From Phoronis australis (lineage: Eukaryota; Phoronida; Phoronidae), in contig NMRA01000023.1 of assembly GCA_002633005.1 (NCBI GenBank), positions 1,270,396-1,334,395 of the forward strand: a DNA stretch of 64,000 bases, given 5' to 3'. The notes under the pieces were generated by a model. The model was not told the origin of the DNA. It did not search any database and worked only from the letters and a program-made list of their open reading frames with translations. The translations under genes were made by a program, and so were the position numbers. How positions within the stretch are numbered: the stretch's first letter is position 1; every line of letters begins with the position of its first letter. This document shows, piece after piece, positions 11,938 through 23,347 of the stretch.

Positions 11938-14445
11938 ATCCTTGTCAGCCAAAATCCAGTAGTTGGACCAAAGACCAAGTCAGCCCACATTATCTGAATT
12001 GAAAACACAAGTGAGAAGGAGGGTGGGCAGAAGGTAAGAAATCATGGTATTCATGGATCCGAATGTTTGCAAGTCGAAAAATCAATATCTACTAGGTTAC
12101 GCACAAGTCCAAAAGTTCACTAGTTCGAAAGTTAAAATGTTGAACATTCATGACACGAGGCTCTAAACAGTTACTTCGAGCAAAACGTTCGAGAGTATTT
12201 GAGCAGGTGTCTGCTTTAAGCCAGTTCCTGGAAGAACAGGTGCCTCTGGAAAGAAACCAAGCAAAGCTCAATAATGTGCACTGAGCTGAGTCTTTTTTGT
12301 TTACATTTTAAATTCTTGGCTGAACACCCCACAACGATTTTGTTGCACCACTGTTTTTGACTTTGAATCACTGGTTTCTGGTGTCATAGATCTTCGAACT
12401 AGATTCAAACTAACTGACTCTTCTCTGTGACGGATTTGTGAACCTTTGGCATCATATGGCAATTTTAAAAACATTGTGTTTGATATATTATACTTGAGAA
12501 CCTTCAGAGCTTTGATCTGTGCCCTATTTATACTAGTGCAGTATGAAAGGCAAGCAACGTTAGTTTACCATCATCATTTTCGTCTCAAAAACTTCTTCCG
12601 TTTTGGTTGTCCGTTAGGGAATGGGTGTGCTGCAGAAACTTTGGTGCACTGTTACCGGTCGTGACGTTGTGGTCCCACATGTCACGTATGGATACTAAAC
12701 CTTGTTTTGATGATTTCAACCAATCCTTGTTCTTTTACCTGTTAATGCATTTCAGGGGTCAGTATTTCAAGTTAAAGGCAGAAACCAACTAAAAACTCAA
12801 TACTTCCTATCTCATAAATTGGATATCGTGGTCTTTGGTGCCCGGTGGCCTTTTCCACATTCGCTTAAAGCGTAGGACATGCTTGCCAGTTTAACAGAAT
12901 TTGTAAGAAGTTTTCAAATTTTCTTCCAAATTTTTGCTGTTTGGCGAAGGTTACAAAGCATTATTTCGTTCAGAGAACTGGATGGGAAAGCCGTATTTTG
13001 TATGTGTTAGTAAGCCAAAGCCGGGTTTGGTATCCTTTTAAGGATGGACAAAGTTCAGTGGTTTAACAAATGACAAAAAAGTCGCTCAAATAAAATACAG
13101 CAACCAAGACTAAATGAAGTTCGATTCCGAGAAGGAATATTATACAGATGACCCGAACTGAGAGCTTATAGTGTATTTTACATTGATAAGATATCCCGGT
13201 TACTCAACTGCTCGTTTTCCGCATCGCGATTTTTGAGAGACTGTACCCTGAAACCATGTGTGAAACCCTCTGTATGAATAAAGAGGTATTCCTGAACGAC
13301 TGGCGAATAGAGTTTTCACTTAGCTTTTCCAAATCAAACAAGTGATCGGTCAAGTTTTGATGACTCAAATGAGTACAAACATGTATCTGAAACCGGTAAC
13401 TGTCGGGATGTTTGCAGCTGAAGGACACCATATCTTTGGTTGTGGTGTCATTCGTTTCAGTGTTTCTGCAGCACCTTTGGTACATTGTAACTGCTCGCGA
13501 CGTAAGGTCCAGTATGGTAATGATATACTAGTCAGCAAAAGTCAACTGGTTCGACGAAAGGCCAAGTCGCTAAAAAAATCTGCAATAAGGTGAAAAGAAA
13601 ATCAATCCCCTTGAAGCGATGAACCCTATATGACCTGAATTAAAAACTGCAAGTGAGAGTCTGTGGACCTAGTTTATGAAATCGTGGTTTTCATGGGTCG
13701 AAAGTTTTACAAGTCTAAAAATCCATTAATTTGAAGATCATACATTTCCGAAAATCTATCAAAAACTATAAGTTTGAACTTTCATACTAGGTTCTGAACA
13801 GTGATTTTAAGCAAAAACGTTCAGGATGATGTGCTCACCTGTTTGAAACTAGTTCTTCGAAGAGCCAGTGCCTCTAAAACGGATCCAAACAAAGTAGACC
13901 ATGTGCTCTGAGCTGTTGTATCTACTTCTAGTTTACATTTTCAAACTGTAGATTATCGCCACCAAAATTTTGCTGATCGGCTGCCCGATGGCTTTGAATC
14001 ACTGGTTTATGATATCATAGACCTTCAGACTAGTTGTGAACCGACTAGCTTTTCTTTCTGTCGGATTTGTGAACTTTTGGCACTTTTTCACTTGTATTAT
14101 GGGTATTCGAACTTGTGAACCTTCGCAGTATCGAGCTGTACCCTACTTATACTAATGCAGTGAGACACGCAAGCAACGTTAGATTACCTTCTTAGTTTTC
14201 GTGTTTCATCTTTCCTCCGTTTCGGTTATCCGTGGGTTTCAGCGTGTCGTTGGTGTATGGGTACGAGTATGGCGTGTAAATAGAGCAAAACGTGGGTTAA
14301 TGAAATTTACAAACAATCGACAAATCAACTATTGTTAATTGAAAAATATTTGTCCTTGCCACGACAGTAATCGATAACGGGAACCATGAATTGTTTTGGT
14401 CCATCTATTGGGGGAGGGGGGGGGGGGCATCCCGGGTCATGTCTC

Positions 14446-14446
14446 N
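14446..14446. other. Single unresolved base (N), possible contig join
   Basis: The isolated N lies about 25 bp after a G-rich run (14410-14428). Homology to the tandem array stops just upstream, so the N may mark an assembly join rather than a base error. Confidence 0.5.
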
Positions 14447-16333
14447 CCATTGGAAGCAAATATCGAATATGCCTGGGTTGAACGGTTCCAAGACGCACAC
14501 ACCATTGGATCCAATTTACAGATTCCTCGGCAATCCAGACAACAAAAGCATAGGGCTAACGTTTCTGCAGAAACACACAGGTAATAAATTATAATTCTAC
14601 ACAGTGTGCACATGATCGCAATTTTCTGGCATACTTTTTTCTTTGATGCTTTTTTACAATGGAAACGAAATAGAAATTATTTTCGGACATGCCAAATTTA
14701 CCCAGTAAAGTACAGGGTCTACGAGAGCACAGAAACTGATTCTAGTTTGTATTTCCACTTGGCTCTTTATCTGATCTATAACCAAAATCTAATTCACGTA
14801 GTGCGTAGTTAAGTTTGTAGTCAATACTTGTTTCTTTCACTAAGTACTACAGAAAAACAGTGAGAATACCCTTCTTAGACAACCTCTCAAATCGTGCAGT
14901 TGACCACCAGGTTTTCGGAAGACAACAAGCAGGTGGATGCTGTCATTTCTTGTGGCATTAGTGGTTAGCAAGATGAGGGTCGTACACTTAGACTCATTGG
15001 AGGATCGGCTGCATTTATGGGACATAGACTTGTCATCACCAGATTCTCTTTCTGACTATCGGCATTTTGAGTAACCCGTTGTGTCTTCTGTTAAGTTACC
15101 GATTGACCTATATATGTAATAGTGGAAACATAAAAAGTGTCAATATCTTTTGCTTTCATTTCTGCAATAACTCCGACGCTGGCGGTCCTTTTGGAATGCT
15201 CAAAGTCGAAAGGAATTGCCAGATAACAAGCACGCAGACGGCGACATCTTCCCAAACGTCAGGGAACTGTTATTGATAGGATGTCTATCTCCTATCCTAT
15301 TAGATCCTGTGAGGCAGAGAGATCACTTTCTGTGCTCAGGCATGTGAAGACACATTTGAGGAAATACTTTTTGGGTTATCTCTGATGGCCATGCATTACA
15401 AAACAACGAAAAGACTAGACACGTCACTTGTCGTCACGAGCTTTATCCAGAGCAACCCAAGGCGTGTGTTCTGCAAGTCTTTCTTGATTGAGTGAAAGTG
15501 CGCCAAGTTTTGTCAATGAGTAGGCCTAACGGCAAGATGTATAAAATACATGTATGAGCCACCAATGGGGATTAAAAAGTGTTGAGCAGTTTTCAATTTA
15601 GGCTTTTTACATAGCAGGTCCGTAACCAGCATTGAACGGGGGGTGTTTCCAATTTTTAGAACGGTGGACCTTTGGTATTTTGCAATTGTCGACACTGTAG
15701 GGTTTCAGGAAAGGCCCTTGACGGAGCTTAAGTATGGGGGAAGGGAAATCTGTATACAAGACGATGACTCTCCGCTCTATGTTTGTGAGATAAGACGGAA
15801 CATGTAATACCAGAAATGAGAATGCTGTGGCTGTTGCTCGCAAAGAACGGGACACAAATTCGGATGTAATGTGGTCCAGCAATAGAACGTTCATTCATTA
15901 CTCCTGCCAAAATTTGAAATCAGGCATGCTTAAATGAGTGATTACTCCTCATTACATGTTCTATGAACTTTAGTCGGAGAATGACTTCACAAAATTGTTT
16001 ATCTTGTTGTATTTTTGCACGTTACTGAAGTTTCTTACGTCGCTGGAAATGGGAGAAGCCCACTATTTCGAAGGTCTTGTACTCTGAAGGTTCACTGCTT
16101 CAAAGATTCTCTACTCTGAAGGTTTACTGGTCCGAAAATATCTAAACTTTCAGACTCGGGTGTAATTTCTACGCTTTTACATGCAAAAATAACGACACTT
16201 CGGTTATAACATGTAGCCTGGATGCACACATACTGAAACGCTTTGTTTGGATTTCATGTAGACAATGACCACCGTCTAGCTGACCAGTACAACTAAGGAA
16301 GGTGGTCATTGTTTAGACTCATTATCAATGTGC
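14447..16333. other. No assignable feature
   Basis: Nothing recognisable on either strand. Open frames are short and show no family resemblance. A short local duplication (CTACTCTGAAGGTTTACTG-like) sits near 16080-16130. Confidence 0.5.
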
Positions 16334-16512
16334 ATGCCAGGTCTGCTAATTCCCATCCCTTTTTGCGGTGCATTTTTTTTTCTGATCCACTCCTTTTGAG
16401 GGGACAAAATGGAAATTTAAGAGCCCATTGGACCCCGCTCGGGTCCCGCAAAACTTAAAAAACTGACAAAGTACCGCCTACCTGCAATCTTTGCTTCACC
16501 GGCGCCTGCGGG
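16334..16512 (+). repeat. Dispersed repeat, copy 1 (pairs with 52803-52970)
   Basis: Begins GCCAGGTCTGCTAATTCCCA and shares with the second copy GGACAAAATGGAAATTTA-like, CCCGCTCGGGTCCCGCAAAA-like and CCTACCTGCAATCTT-like blocks in the same order and strand. Family unknown; no coding seen. Confidence 0.75.
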
Positions 16513-17039
16513 CACCTTGTTAAAATAAATGACTCACATCCGGGGAAGTTAACAAGTTCCGGCTCTCACATTTTCTCTAGCAGTGGCCAAACTGAAGTAA
16601 ACCTAATTTTGGTACTGTGAAGAGTTAGCTCCTCTACTTATTAAAGGCTGCCACATGCGGGAGTCGTATATCATACAACGCGTCTGTGAAGGTGCGTCCG
16701 TATAATTTCGATCGAAGGTGCCGGGCCGTAGGCATTTGCACATTTTTGCGAAACGTGAGTAAACTCCAAGCATGTTGACTGGTGTCAAGTTGCAATTATG
16801 AGTAAATAAAAATATCAAGAACGGAACTCACGATGATAAAACAGGCAAACAAGGGGCATCTAAAGTAAAGTAAACAAAAAAGTAGAATTCCCACAAAAAC
16901 GAATCGAATTTTTATGACGGGGAAACGATCAAGTTGTCGTAAAGCCACACTAAAGGGTCATTTTCTTCATACTTTTGAAAGTTAAAACTCGCAACCGAAG
17001 TCGCAAAATATGCCTCAAACCGTTGTACCGTCATCGACA

Positions 17040-17370
17040 AGAGTGACGCGGAGCGCCTGTTCAAATGCGCCCACGAATGCACCGCAAACGGTGTGCTTAT
17101 AGGGGTGATTATTTGGAACATAAAAACGGCCATTAGATGACCCAAAATACGTCAAATCCATTCGAAACCTGGTATGTACCATGAAAGCTATTTACCAAAA
17201 TTTCATGAAAAGCCGTCAAGGAACTCCTGAGAAACCGAGGAAACGGGAAAAAAATTGAAATGAAATTGCCACTAGGATCGAGGCTAAAGGCGCAAAAAAA
17301 CATAATTGCCATTAAGAGACGCCACAGTAGATGAAGTCATCCATCCGAAAGTCGCCGTCTTTTGTATCTA
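17040..17370 (+). mobile_element. Fragment of the 1.33-kb element family
   Basis: It shares the 5' start of the element at 3074 (AAGAG..AC.CGGAGCG, then AAATGCGCCCACGAATGC) and its internal blocks (AAACGGCCATTAGATGACCC-like, TTTCATGAAAAGCCG, GACGCCACAGTAG). It is truncated and rearranged compared with that copy. Confidence 0.75.
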
Positions 17371-20300
17371 GTTCGTATAAATCAGGGCCGTAGGAAGCGG
17401 GGGGCCGGGGGGGACACGGGCCCCCAAAAACATTTTCAGGCGTCAGGGTTAAACCGTGGCAACCGACGCGTGGGGAGGGCACAGTGGAGAAAAGAAAGAC
17501 TGCTAAATGCGGATAAGAGAGAAAACTCAAGAGGACATTTTACAACTCTATATCAGTGCATGGTTTACCTTTTAAGGCCCTGGCCATCACATTGTTGTTG
17601 GGGTCTCTGCTTTCACAGCACAGGTCGTCTAAACGTACTTGGAAACGTGCACGTAATCATTCATACACACATTTCGAAAAATTGAGAAAATTTGTAAAGC
17701 GAAGCTTTTGCAGAGCGTATTAATTTACTGGATTTTTTAATTCAGTAAGTCAATTTTGCGACTGCAAAACCATATTTTTCCAGAGGCCCCTCTCTGGCAA
17801 AGGATAACGGAGACGACTGTCGTTTTTTCTTGAATTGTATATATGATGACCTGACACATATCACCAATTGCTGCACATTTCTTGATTTTTGAAAATATAG
17901 ATATTTTCACATAGGGTGGCCATTAATGACATTCAAGTTACCACAGTTTTTATATTTCTATTGACAAATTCTTAAGGGTAAGCTCACGGAGACAGGACCC
18001 AATATTGGACTCGATTACATCTATTTCCCTGTTTTTTTGTGAAATCGTGCAACCAACTTTCATATTGAAGAAGGTCTCTTCCTGCACCGTCGTCTGACAA
18101 CACAACGGTGGAATGAACTGTCACTCTTTTCGAAGCTTAATGATATTTAGCTTTTTATAATTAAGGTGTCCCATTTCAGACGGGACCCTATGTCGGTGGA
18201 GCAGTTCGGAGAAGTGTCCATTTGTCCCTCTTTACATGTAAATCCGACACTGCCAAGTATTCACGAGGGAAGTTGTGATTCGAAATTCATAAAAAAACGC
18301 AAAACATTCATGCACAGCACAGCAGTATCAAGACATTCGACCCAAACAACCAAAAAAATTGAAAAAAAATACAATAGGATTGACCGCCATCGTAAGGGAG
18401 TTAGGCATTTTAAAGAACGTGAAGACCGCTGTTTGTTAATTACACAAAATTACTATTTCCGATGGTTAGTAATAAAATAATGTTACTGTTCCCCATATTA
18501 TCACAAGAATAGTATCTTATTTGAAGATGGTTACTATGAGTTGTTCGTAAAGAATTCCCACATGTGGAAAGCACTGCTGTCGAGGCTACCATTGGGGTGA
18601 CCGTGTACATGTCGAACGAGTGTACCAAAATACTCGCAATAATAAACAAATTAAACAAATATTTCAGCGTTTTCTGGCCTCTACGTTCGTCATATGAATG
18701 ATATCATAACTTGCATTGTCCATCATCGCCACCATCGTCGTCATAGCTGTCATCGTCGTCTTTTCTCGTCATCTCTAACGTGTTTTTTTGGGGTTAATTT
18801 CGCCAAGTTTCGCTCCTCGGAGCGCTTTCATTTATGTTTTAATTATTTTTATTGCCCATTCTGTATGTTATTCTGGTCTTGGTAACTGTTTCCAAAGGTG
18901 GCTTGACTGGGATGGTTGGGCGAGTGACCGAGGGGCTGATATGACTGGCAACCTGGGAACTTTGCAATGAAAAGGATTAAGAGCTAGGAGTAGGATACAA
19001 CAATGAATGACTAGAAGTACTAGTAGGCCTACCGTACGAAGTGGGGTTTTGTTTTGAACAGTTTGTCATGCCCCGTTGTACCTGCCACCTGATCCCCCTG
19101 TATACGCCAGTGCTTAGAGCTCGCAATTTGCTCGTAATTTGTGGAAGTGTTTTCATATTCTATCTCCCTCGTTACATCGTCAATCGTTGCCAGCACACAT
19201 GGCCTTAAGCAGGGATGTGTAATCCTTTATTATCTGATTAAGGAAGAAGTTCAGATGACACTTGTTGAGTAAAAGTGTTATTTTTGGCAAATAAAGTGGA
19301 AATGCTAATTTCATTTTACACGTGCAATTTAATGAAGATTAGTTTTTCATTGGTATGTTGTGTGAGAGGTCTAAATATTGATGACAATCAGACAATAGTT
19401 ACAGAACACAACTCTCTGAGGTTCTGTTGACAGGTTTTGAATGTTCTCATAGAGACGATTAGACTTTTCTGGCCTACAATATTTGTGCCTTTCTCTGCTA
19501 CAGACCCACATAAAAATCGCCAATGTATGTAAAGACTTTATGATATAAAGACAGAAATGGCCCAGTGAAATAATACTGTCCATACCACTTGCTTTGGCAC
19601 AATATCTTACAAACCACTGTCCAGCATTCGCTGTTTGAAAAGCAACTATGTTAGACTGAGTGAGGTAACATATGAACATGCGTCTTTTGCAGGTTTTCGG
19701 CATCTCTAAATACAGATGATAACATTTAACAACTGGACTGAAACATGGTGGCATACAGTAATGTTTGATACAAATGTTCTTGCGTGAGTGAGGAGCATAC
19801 AAAGGTAATGACATATCTAAGTTGTGTTAATATTGCTTTTTCGTTATGCAAGATAGGTGATCTTCAGCTTTTTATGTAGGTGTCATTGTCCTTGAAGGTG
19901 ATCTTCCATCAGGAAAGTGTTTGTTCCATCGACGCTTTCATTTATAGGCCTAGGTTGTATTTAGTTGTCTATAGCAAAATGAAACAGCAACAATGTGAAG
20001 CGCGAAGAAAAAGAGAGTTCAGTAACTAGGATCGGTAGCGGATTGGTGGCTCAGATCCCAGATCGCGGGGGAATCGTGTTCCCATTTTTTTAGTCCACCG
20101 ATAGATTTTCTGAACAGAAAGTCCACATCCTCAGTTCCCACAACTTTCGGGCCCCCGGTTCACATATAATCGCGCTTTGTCCAATTCCCTGAGGCAACAT
20201 GTTGGGCCATCCCCCTTATGGTATCCTAGATTCGCCAATGTATAGTAAACAAAATACTTGAATGCGATGGATGATCTTGTTTGAATCTGCTGACAAATAA

Positions 20301-20565
20301 ATTATCATTGTCAAAATGTGGAAACAGAGAATAATAGATTTTTCATTTATTTGATTTTCTTATAGATCAAACATTCACCTAAAGACAATAAATCTCGATC
20401 CTTGTTCACTTTTCAAAGCTCGTTGTGTATGTATTTGTCACAGGTATTATGCATGTCAACATGAAAACAATTTTGTCTGAAATGCGTATTTTTGATTGAA
20501 GAGTTTTGTATGTAGTATCATCGTGTTTGTAAAGGGATTTAAACTATTCTATTTATTTTAAACAG
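17371..20565. other. Mostly unassigned; short element scraps and simple repeats
   Basis: 17385-17450 is G-rich (AGGGCCGTAGGAAGCGGGG, then GGGGGGACACGGGCCCCC) and 20130-20240 has GGGCCCCCGGTTCAC and GTATCCTAGATTCGCC, both typical of transposon-edge scraps. 18710-18780 is a low-complexity CATCGTCGTCAT-type stretch. A 147-codon open frame on the minus strand (19371-19814) matches no family I know and lacks a convincing coding look. Confidence 0.4.
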
Positions 20566-20678
20566 GTTCCAAGCAGCTTCCTGTGTTCCAGAAAGTCAAG
20601 GATAAGAGGAAGAGTTCCCCTCAACTGACGCAGCACATTCAAGCTACTAAATCAAGGACACACAACTGGTCTCATTGA
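20566..20678 (+). CDS. Possible terminal coding exon of an unidentified gene
   Basis: A pyrimidine/T-rich tract (TCTATTTATTTTAAACAG) ends in AG at 20565. The following frame, entered in phase 1 (two bases complete a split codon), reads 36 residues to TGA at 20676-20678. The peptide is lysine- and serine-rich (SKQLPVFQKVKDKRKSSPQL at the start), like a basic C-terminal tail. No partner exon was found upstream within the window, and no nearby AATAAA supports it. A weakly similar stretch (CTGTGTTCCAGAAAATCAGA) occurs at about 21080, so a repeat origin is possible. If real, it would be a plus-strand gene ending about 5 kb before BDH2. Identity not recognised. Confidence 0.2.
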
Positions 20679-21654
20679 CAGCACATGCTAGTGAACATCT
20701 TTATCGCTTGCACAGGATCGGTGATAACCATTCGTTCTACTGTGCGCTGTCTGTAGGTCAACAGATTAGCCAAAGTTGGAGGACCCCATTTCATTGCTGT
20801 TACACCATTTGAAGCTGCTTGCCAATGAATCACCTTAAATGCAGCATATGTCCCTCTCAGGTCTATGTAACCTAATCTGCCTGATAGATCAGTCTATATT
20901 TCTTTTATTAAATTGCTACTGATGCTTCTTTAATGCTTTAATGTACCGACATTGTCTGCTTGCTTTGATGTTGGGGCTTATTATTTTTATGGCATTTGAT
21001 CGGTCACATTACTAGTTGCGTAACATTCTGGTGGCATAAATGAAAAGTGTTATTCCTCAGGAAGGTGGGTCAAAATTATCTGTGTTCCAGAAAATCAGAG
21101 GACAGAAGTATCAGTTGTCATGTAATGAAACAACATGAATAACCAAAAATTTAATGTCAGGGCATAAGGTATATGTGGCACCTTACTGACAAATATCTAC
21201 AAACTTTGGAATTTAACTTTCTAAAACACTACTTTAATTCATGAAAGTAGAGAGTCCTTATACATTGACTTAATATATCAATCTGCCATTAATTGGGTCC
21301 CTTGACCATATTTTTTATAAGATTTCGGAAAAAGGGAATACATTCATAACAAAACAGTGGAGTCGATAACATGACCAATATTCTTTTTACATAAATGTTC
21401 AAGATGAAATCTGAAAAATTGAAAAATGCCGATGTCAGACGATTGACTGTGGGTTTGTTTAAAAGGTAGCTATGCTTTGAGATTGTGCGTAGATGGAAAG
21501 TGAATATTCAAATCCAGTAATTAACTTATTATATGCTAAGCCCTAATTAGACAAGTGAAACTTGTTGTTAATTAATTAAGTAATAAACTACAAAGAAGAG
21601 TAACTACACTAGAGCCCTCTTTAAAGATTACCTCAATCAATCAACCAAAATACA
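20679..21654. other. No assignable feature
   Basis: AT-rich sequence without recognisable coding or repeat structure, apart from the short echo of the 20.58-kb segment at about 21080-21105. Confidence 0.5.
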
Positions 21655-22072
21655 AATGTCTTATCTGCTATCTTTGGTAAGCCGGAATTTCGACAGAGAA
21701 ATCACTGTCGACGAAATGCTGCCACAGACACGGACTGTTTCACGGCCCCTCATACTTGCTATTAACAGCGTAACTTTCATTCTTCACTACAGCGAGCCAC
21801 TTCCTAAGCGTTTCGGGCTCTCGAGGGAGTCGAAAAAACGATATACCCGCTTCTTCGCAGCTTCATAGTTCAGACAATCGAAAACGATGCACCGCAATAC
21901 ACCGGCATTCACTCTGCAGACGAACCACTGACGTCGCTGCGTCGTTTCTCACCTTCCACACAGGTTAACGCGACACCTCTCGGCAAGGTGAGGTCGACCG
22001 TATAAGAGGCAATTTCGATATAGACCGATTAAGACGGTAAAAAAGACTAATTTAATCGGGTGGCATTCTCCT
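21655..22072 (+). mobile_element. Relic of the TTAA-flanked element
   Basis: Co-linear with the 3' part of the intact copy at 36817-39046. It shares TTTGGTAAGCCGGAATTT, GAGAAATCACTGTCGACG and the 3' terminus GGGTGGCATTCTCCT followed by TTAA at 22073-22076. The left terminus is absent. The reading frame that is open in the intact copy is broken here by indels (frame lost near 21866), though FDREITVDEM and FGLSRESKKRYTRF are still legible. Confidence 0.8.
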
Positions 22073-22259
22073 TTAAATGATGTTTTATTCCAGTCCCTCG
22101 GTACTAATTAACTAGTATTCAAGAACAGGCCACGGGGGCGAGAGCTTTATCTCGATTTTTTAGAAATCTTTTCTCTCCGTTGCCTACCGGTTCAGTAACG
22201 ATTTCAGCCTAAGCGCCTTGTTCTGTGATTGTGTGCCAGGCAGCCGCTTAATTCCAAGT

Positions 22260-22405
22260 TCACGCAAGATTCCAAGTTCAAGTACGGGGTTTGGCATTTT
22301 GCTTAATGATCTCAAGATCACTTGCGTGATCTTGGAATTCCAAGTTCACTCAACACTCACTTCCTCTTATTCTTGAGATTAAGCAGGATTCTAAGTTCAC
22401 GTACA
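22260..22405. repeat. Short inverted/direct repeat cluster
   Basis: ATTCCAAGTTCA occurs repeatedly with variants (about 22250, 22270, 22338), and CAAGATCAC/GTGATCTTG forms a 9-bp stem around a 4-base loop near 22313-22335. No function assigned. Confidence 0.5.
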
Positions 22406-22707
22406 ACAAAAAACCACATGTTAGTCACATGACCAATCGGAGGATACTGCAGAGTAGGTCAGTAGTGCACATGTATTCTTTTTCATTGCAAAAAATTGTC
22501 GTTATCTTGACATAGCTGTTAGTATTGCAACTTTGGAGATTCTTGAGCTTTGTTTGTAGGCGATTCCTTCTCGGCTCGTGGTGTCGGATGAAGCAAAGTT
22601 AAGTGTCAGCCTAGCCAAAATTGCAAAAAGCACTACGGCGTGTTCCCATTGCTCCCAACGAGGAGGTACTGAACAGTTCTCACAGGGATTTGCCTATCAG
22701 AACACAC

Positions 22708-23121
22708 GTCAATGGACTCTTCACCCTTTCTTCACTCTGTCAAAAACTGCATGCAAATAAAGAAAAGTTTTGAGTCATTTCACATCACAAGCCCCACAGA
22801 TGAGCACAGAAACTATGTACTCTCTTGTATTTTTGACCCTTTCACTCCCAGTGGAAACCAAGCTGAACTGATGAACTTAGGCTATGACCAAAATCGCCCA
22901 ACTACAACACTGCATTCTGGCAATTTTGTGTTTTTCATCTCCCGGCGGGTTCTTTTGAGTTTGCTTTTCAGTATAGGAGTGAAAAGGTCAAAAATACTGG
23001 ACAGAATAAAGTGTCTGTGCTCATCTTTAGGGCTTGTGTTGTAAAGCCTACGACTTTTCATTCTTTGCATAGAATTTTCGTCAGAATGAAGAAAAGGTGA
23101 CAAGTCCATTGATGTCATGTG
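22708..23121. mobile_element. Inverted-repeat element with ~165-bp arms
   Basis: The left arm (22708-22872) and right arm (22958-23121) are imperfect reverse complements of each other, sharing GTCAATGGACT, TTCACCCTTTCTTCA-like, GATGAGCACAGA and TATTTTTGACC. The central 85 bp is unrelated. A third, single-arm copy lies at 44468-44640, so this is a dispersed family. Both strands read a similar peptide (SPFLHS ... SFDPFTP type), which is just a consequence of the inverted arms and not evidence of coding. Confidence 0.8.
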
Positions 23122-23129
23122 TTAATTCT

Positions 23130-23347
23130 CATTACGGTATTTTCCCGTTGCTCCCAACTTGTTTGATTCTGTAGCCCCAACAACAAGTTGGGAAGTATAC
23201 TCCTGTAGCCAACATCAAGTTACACGACTGATTAACTCCATTCTGGCATTTAGGGTTGGAGGGCCAGCTCTCTTTTGTTCGATAATAGCTCTAATCTCCA
23301 ATAAGATCCTATCTACCCTGACTGGGCTGTGCTGTTAAAAATAAAAG
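23130..23347 (+). repeat. Dispersed repeat with conserved hairpin, copy 1
   Basis: Pairs with 37252-37472 over about 215 bp in the same orientation (shared CCAGCTCTCTTTTGTTCGAT and CTGACTGGGCTGTG-like blocks). Both copies keep an 11-bp perfect stem CCCAACTTGTT/AACAAGTTGGG and end close to an AATAAA-like run, as a transcript-derived sequence would. Confidence 0.75.

Larger units (their letters stand above)
1118..14390 (+). repeat. Ancient tandem array, ~2.1-kb unit, about five copies
   Basis: The same ordered series of modules recurs in direct orientation. Module F (around ACCCTGGAAAAACGTA) lies at about 4410-4660, 6590-6800 and 10590-10800. Module A (ending GTACTGCAG..CCTTGGTA) lies at about 1300-1550, 4860-5110, 7020-7270, 11030-11290 and 13200-13490. 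Module C (CTTGAAACCAGTTCCTGGAA-like) lies at about 1600, 2150, 5465, 7635, 12210 and 13845. Module D (CTTCCGTTTTGGTTATCC-like) lies at about 2535, 5845, 8020, 12595 and 14215. Once later insertions are subtracted, the spacing is about 2.0-2.2 kb. Copies differ by many substitutions and indels, so the array is old. The open frames in it are short and poorly conserved. The unit is not a family I recognise. It could be a long-period satellite, a tandemly amplified non-coding locus, or a decayed large element. Confidence 0.8.

Noticed and set aside
19371-19814. 147-codon open frame on the minus strand
   Set aside because: No recognised motif or splice context; composition looks like translated AT-rich non-coding DNA.
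22712-23044. 110-codon open frame and its minus-strand look-alike
   Set aside because: The similarity between the two peptides is explained by the inverted DNA arms; there is no independent coding evidence.
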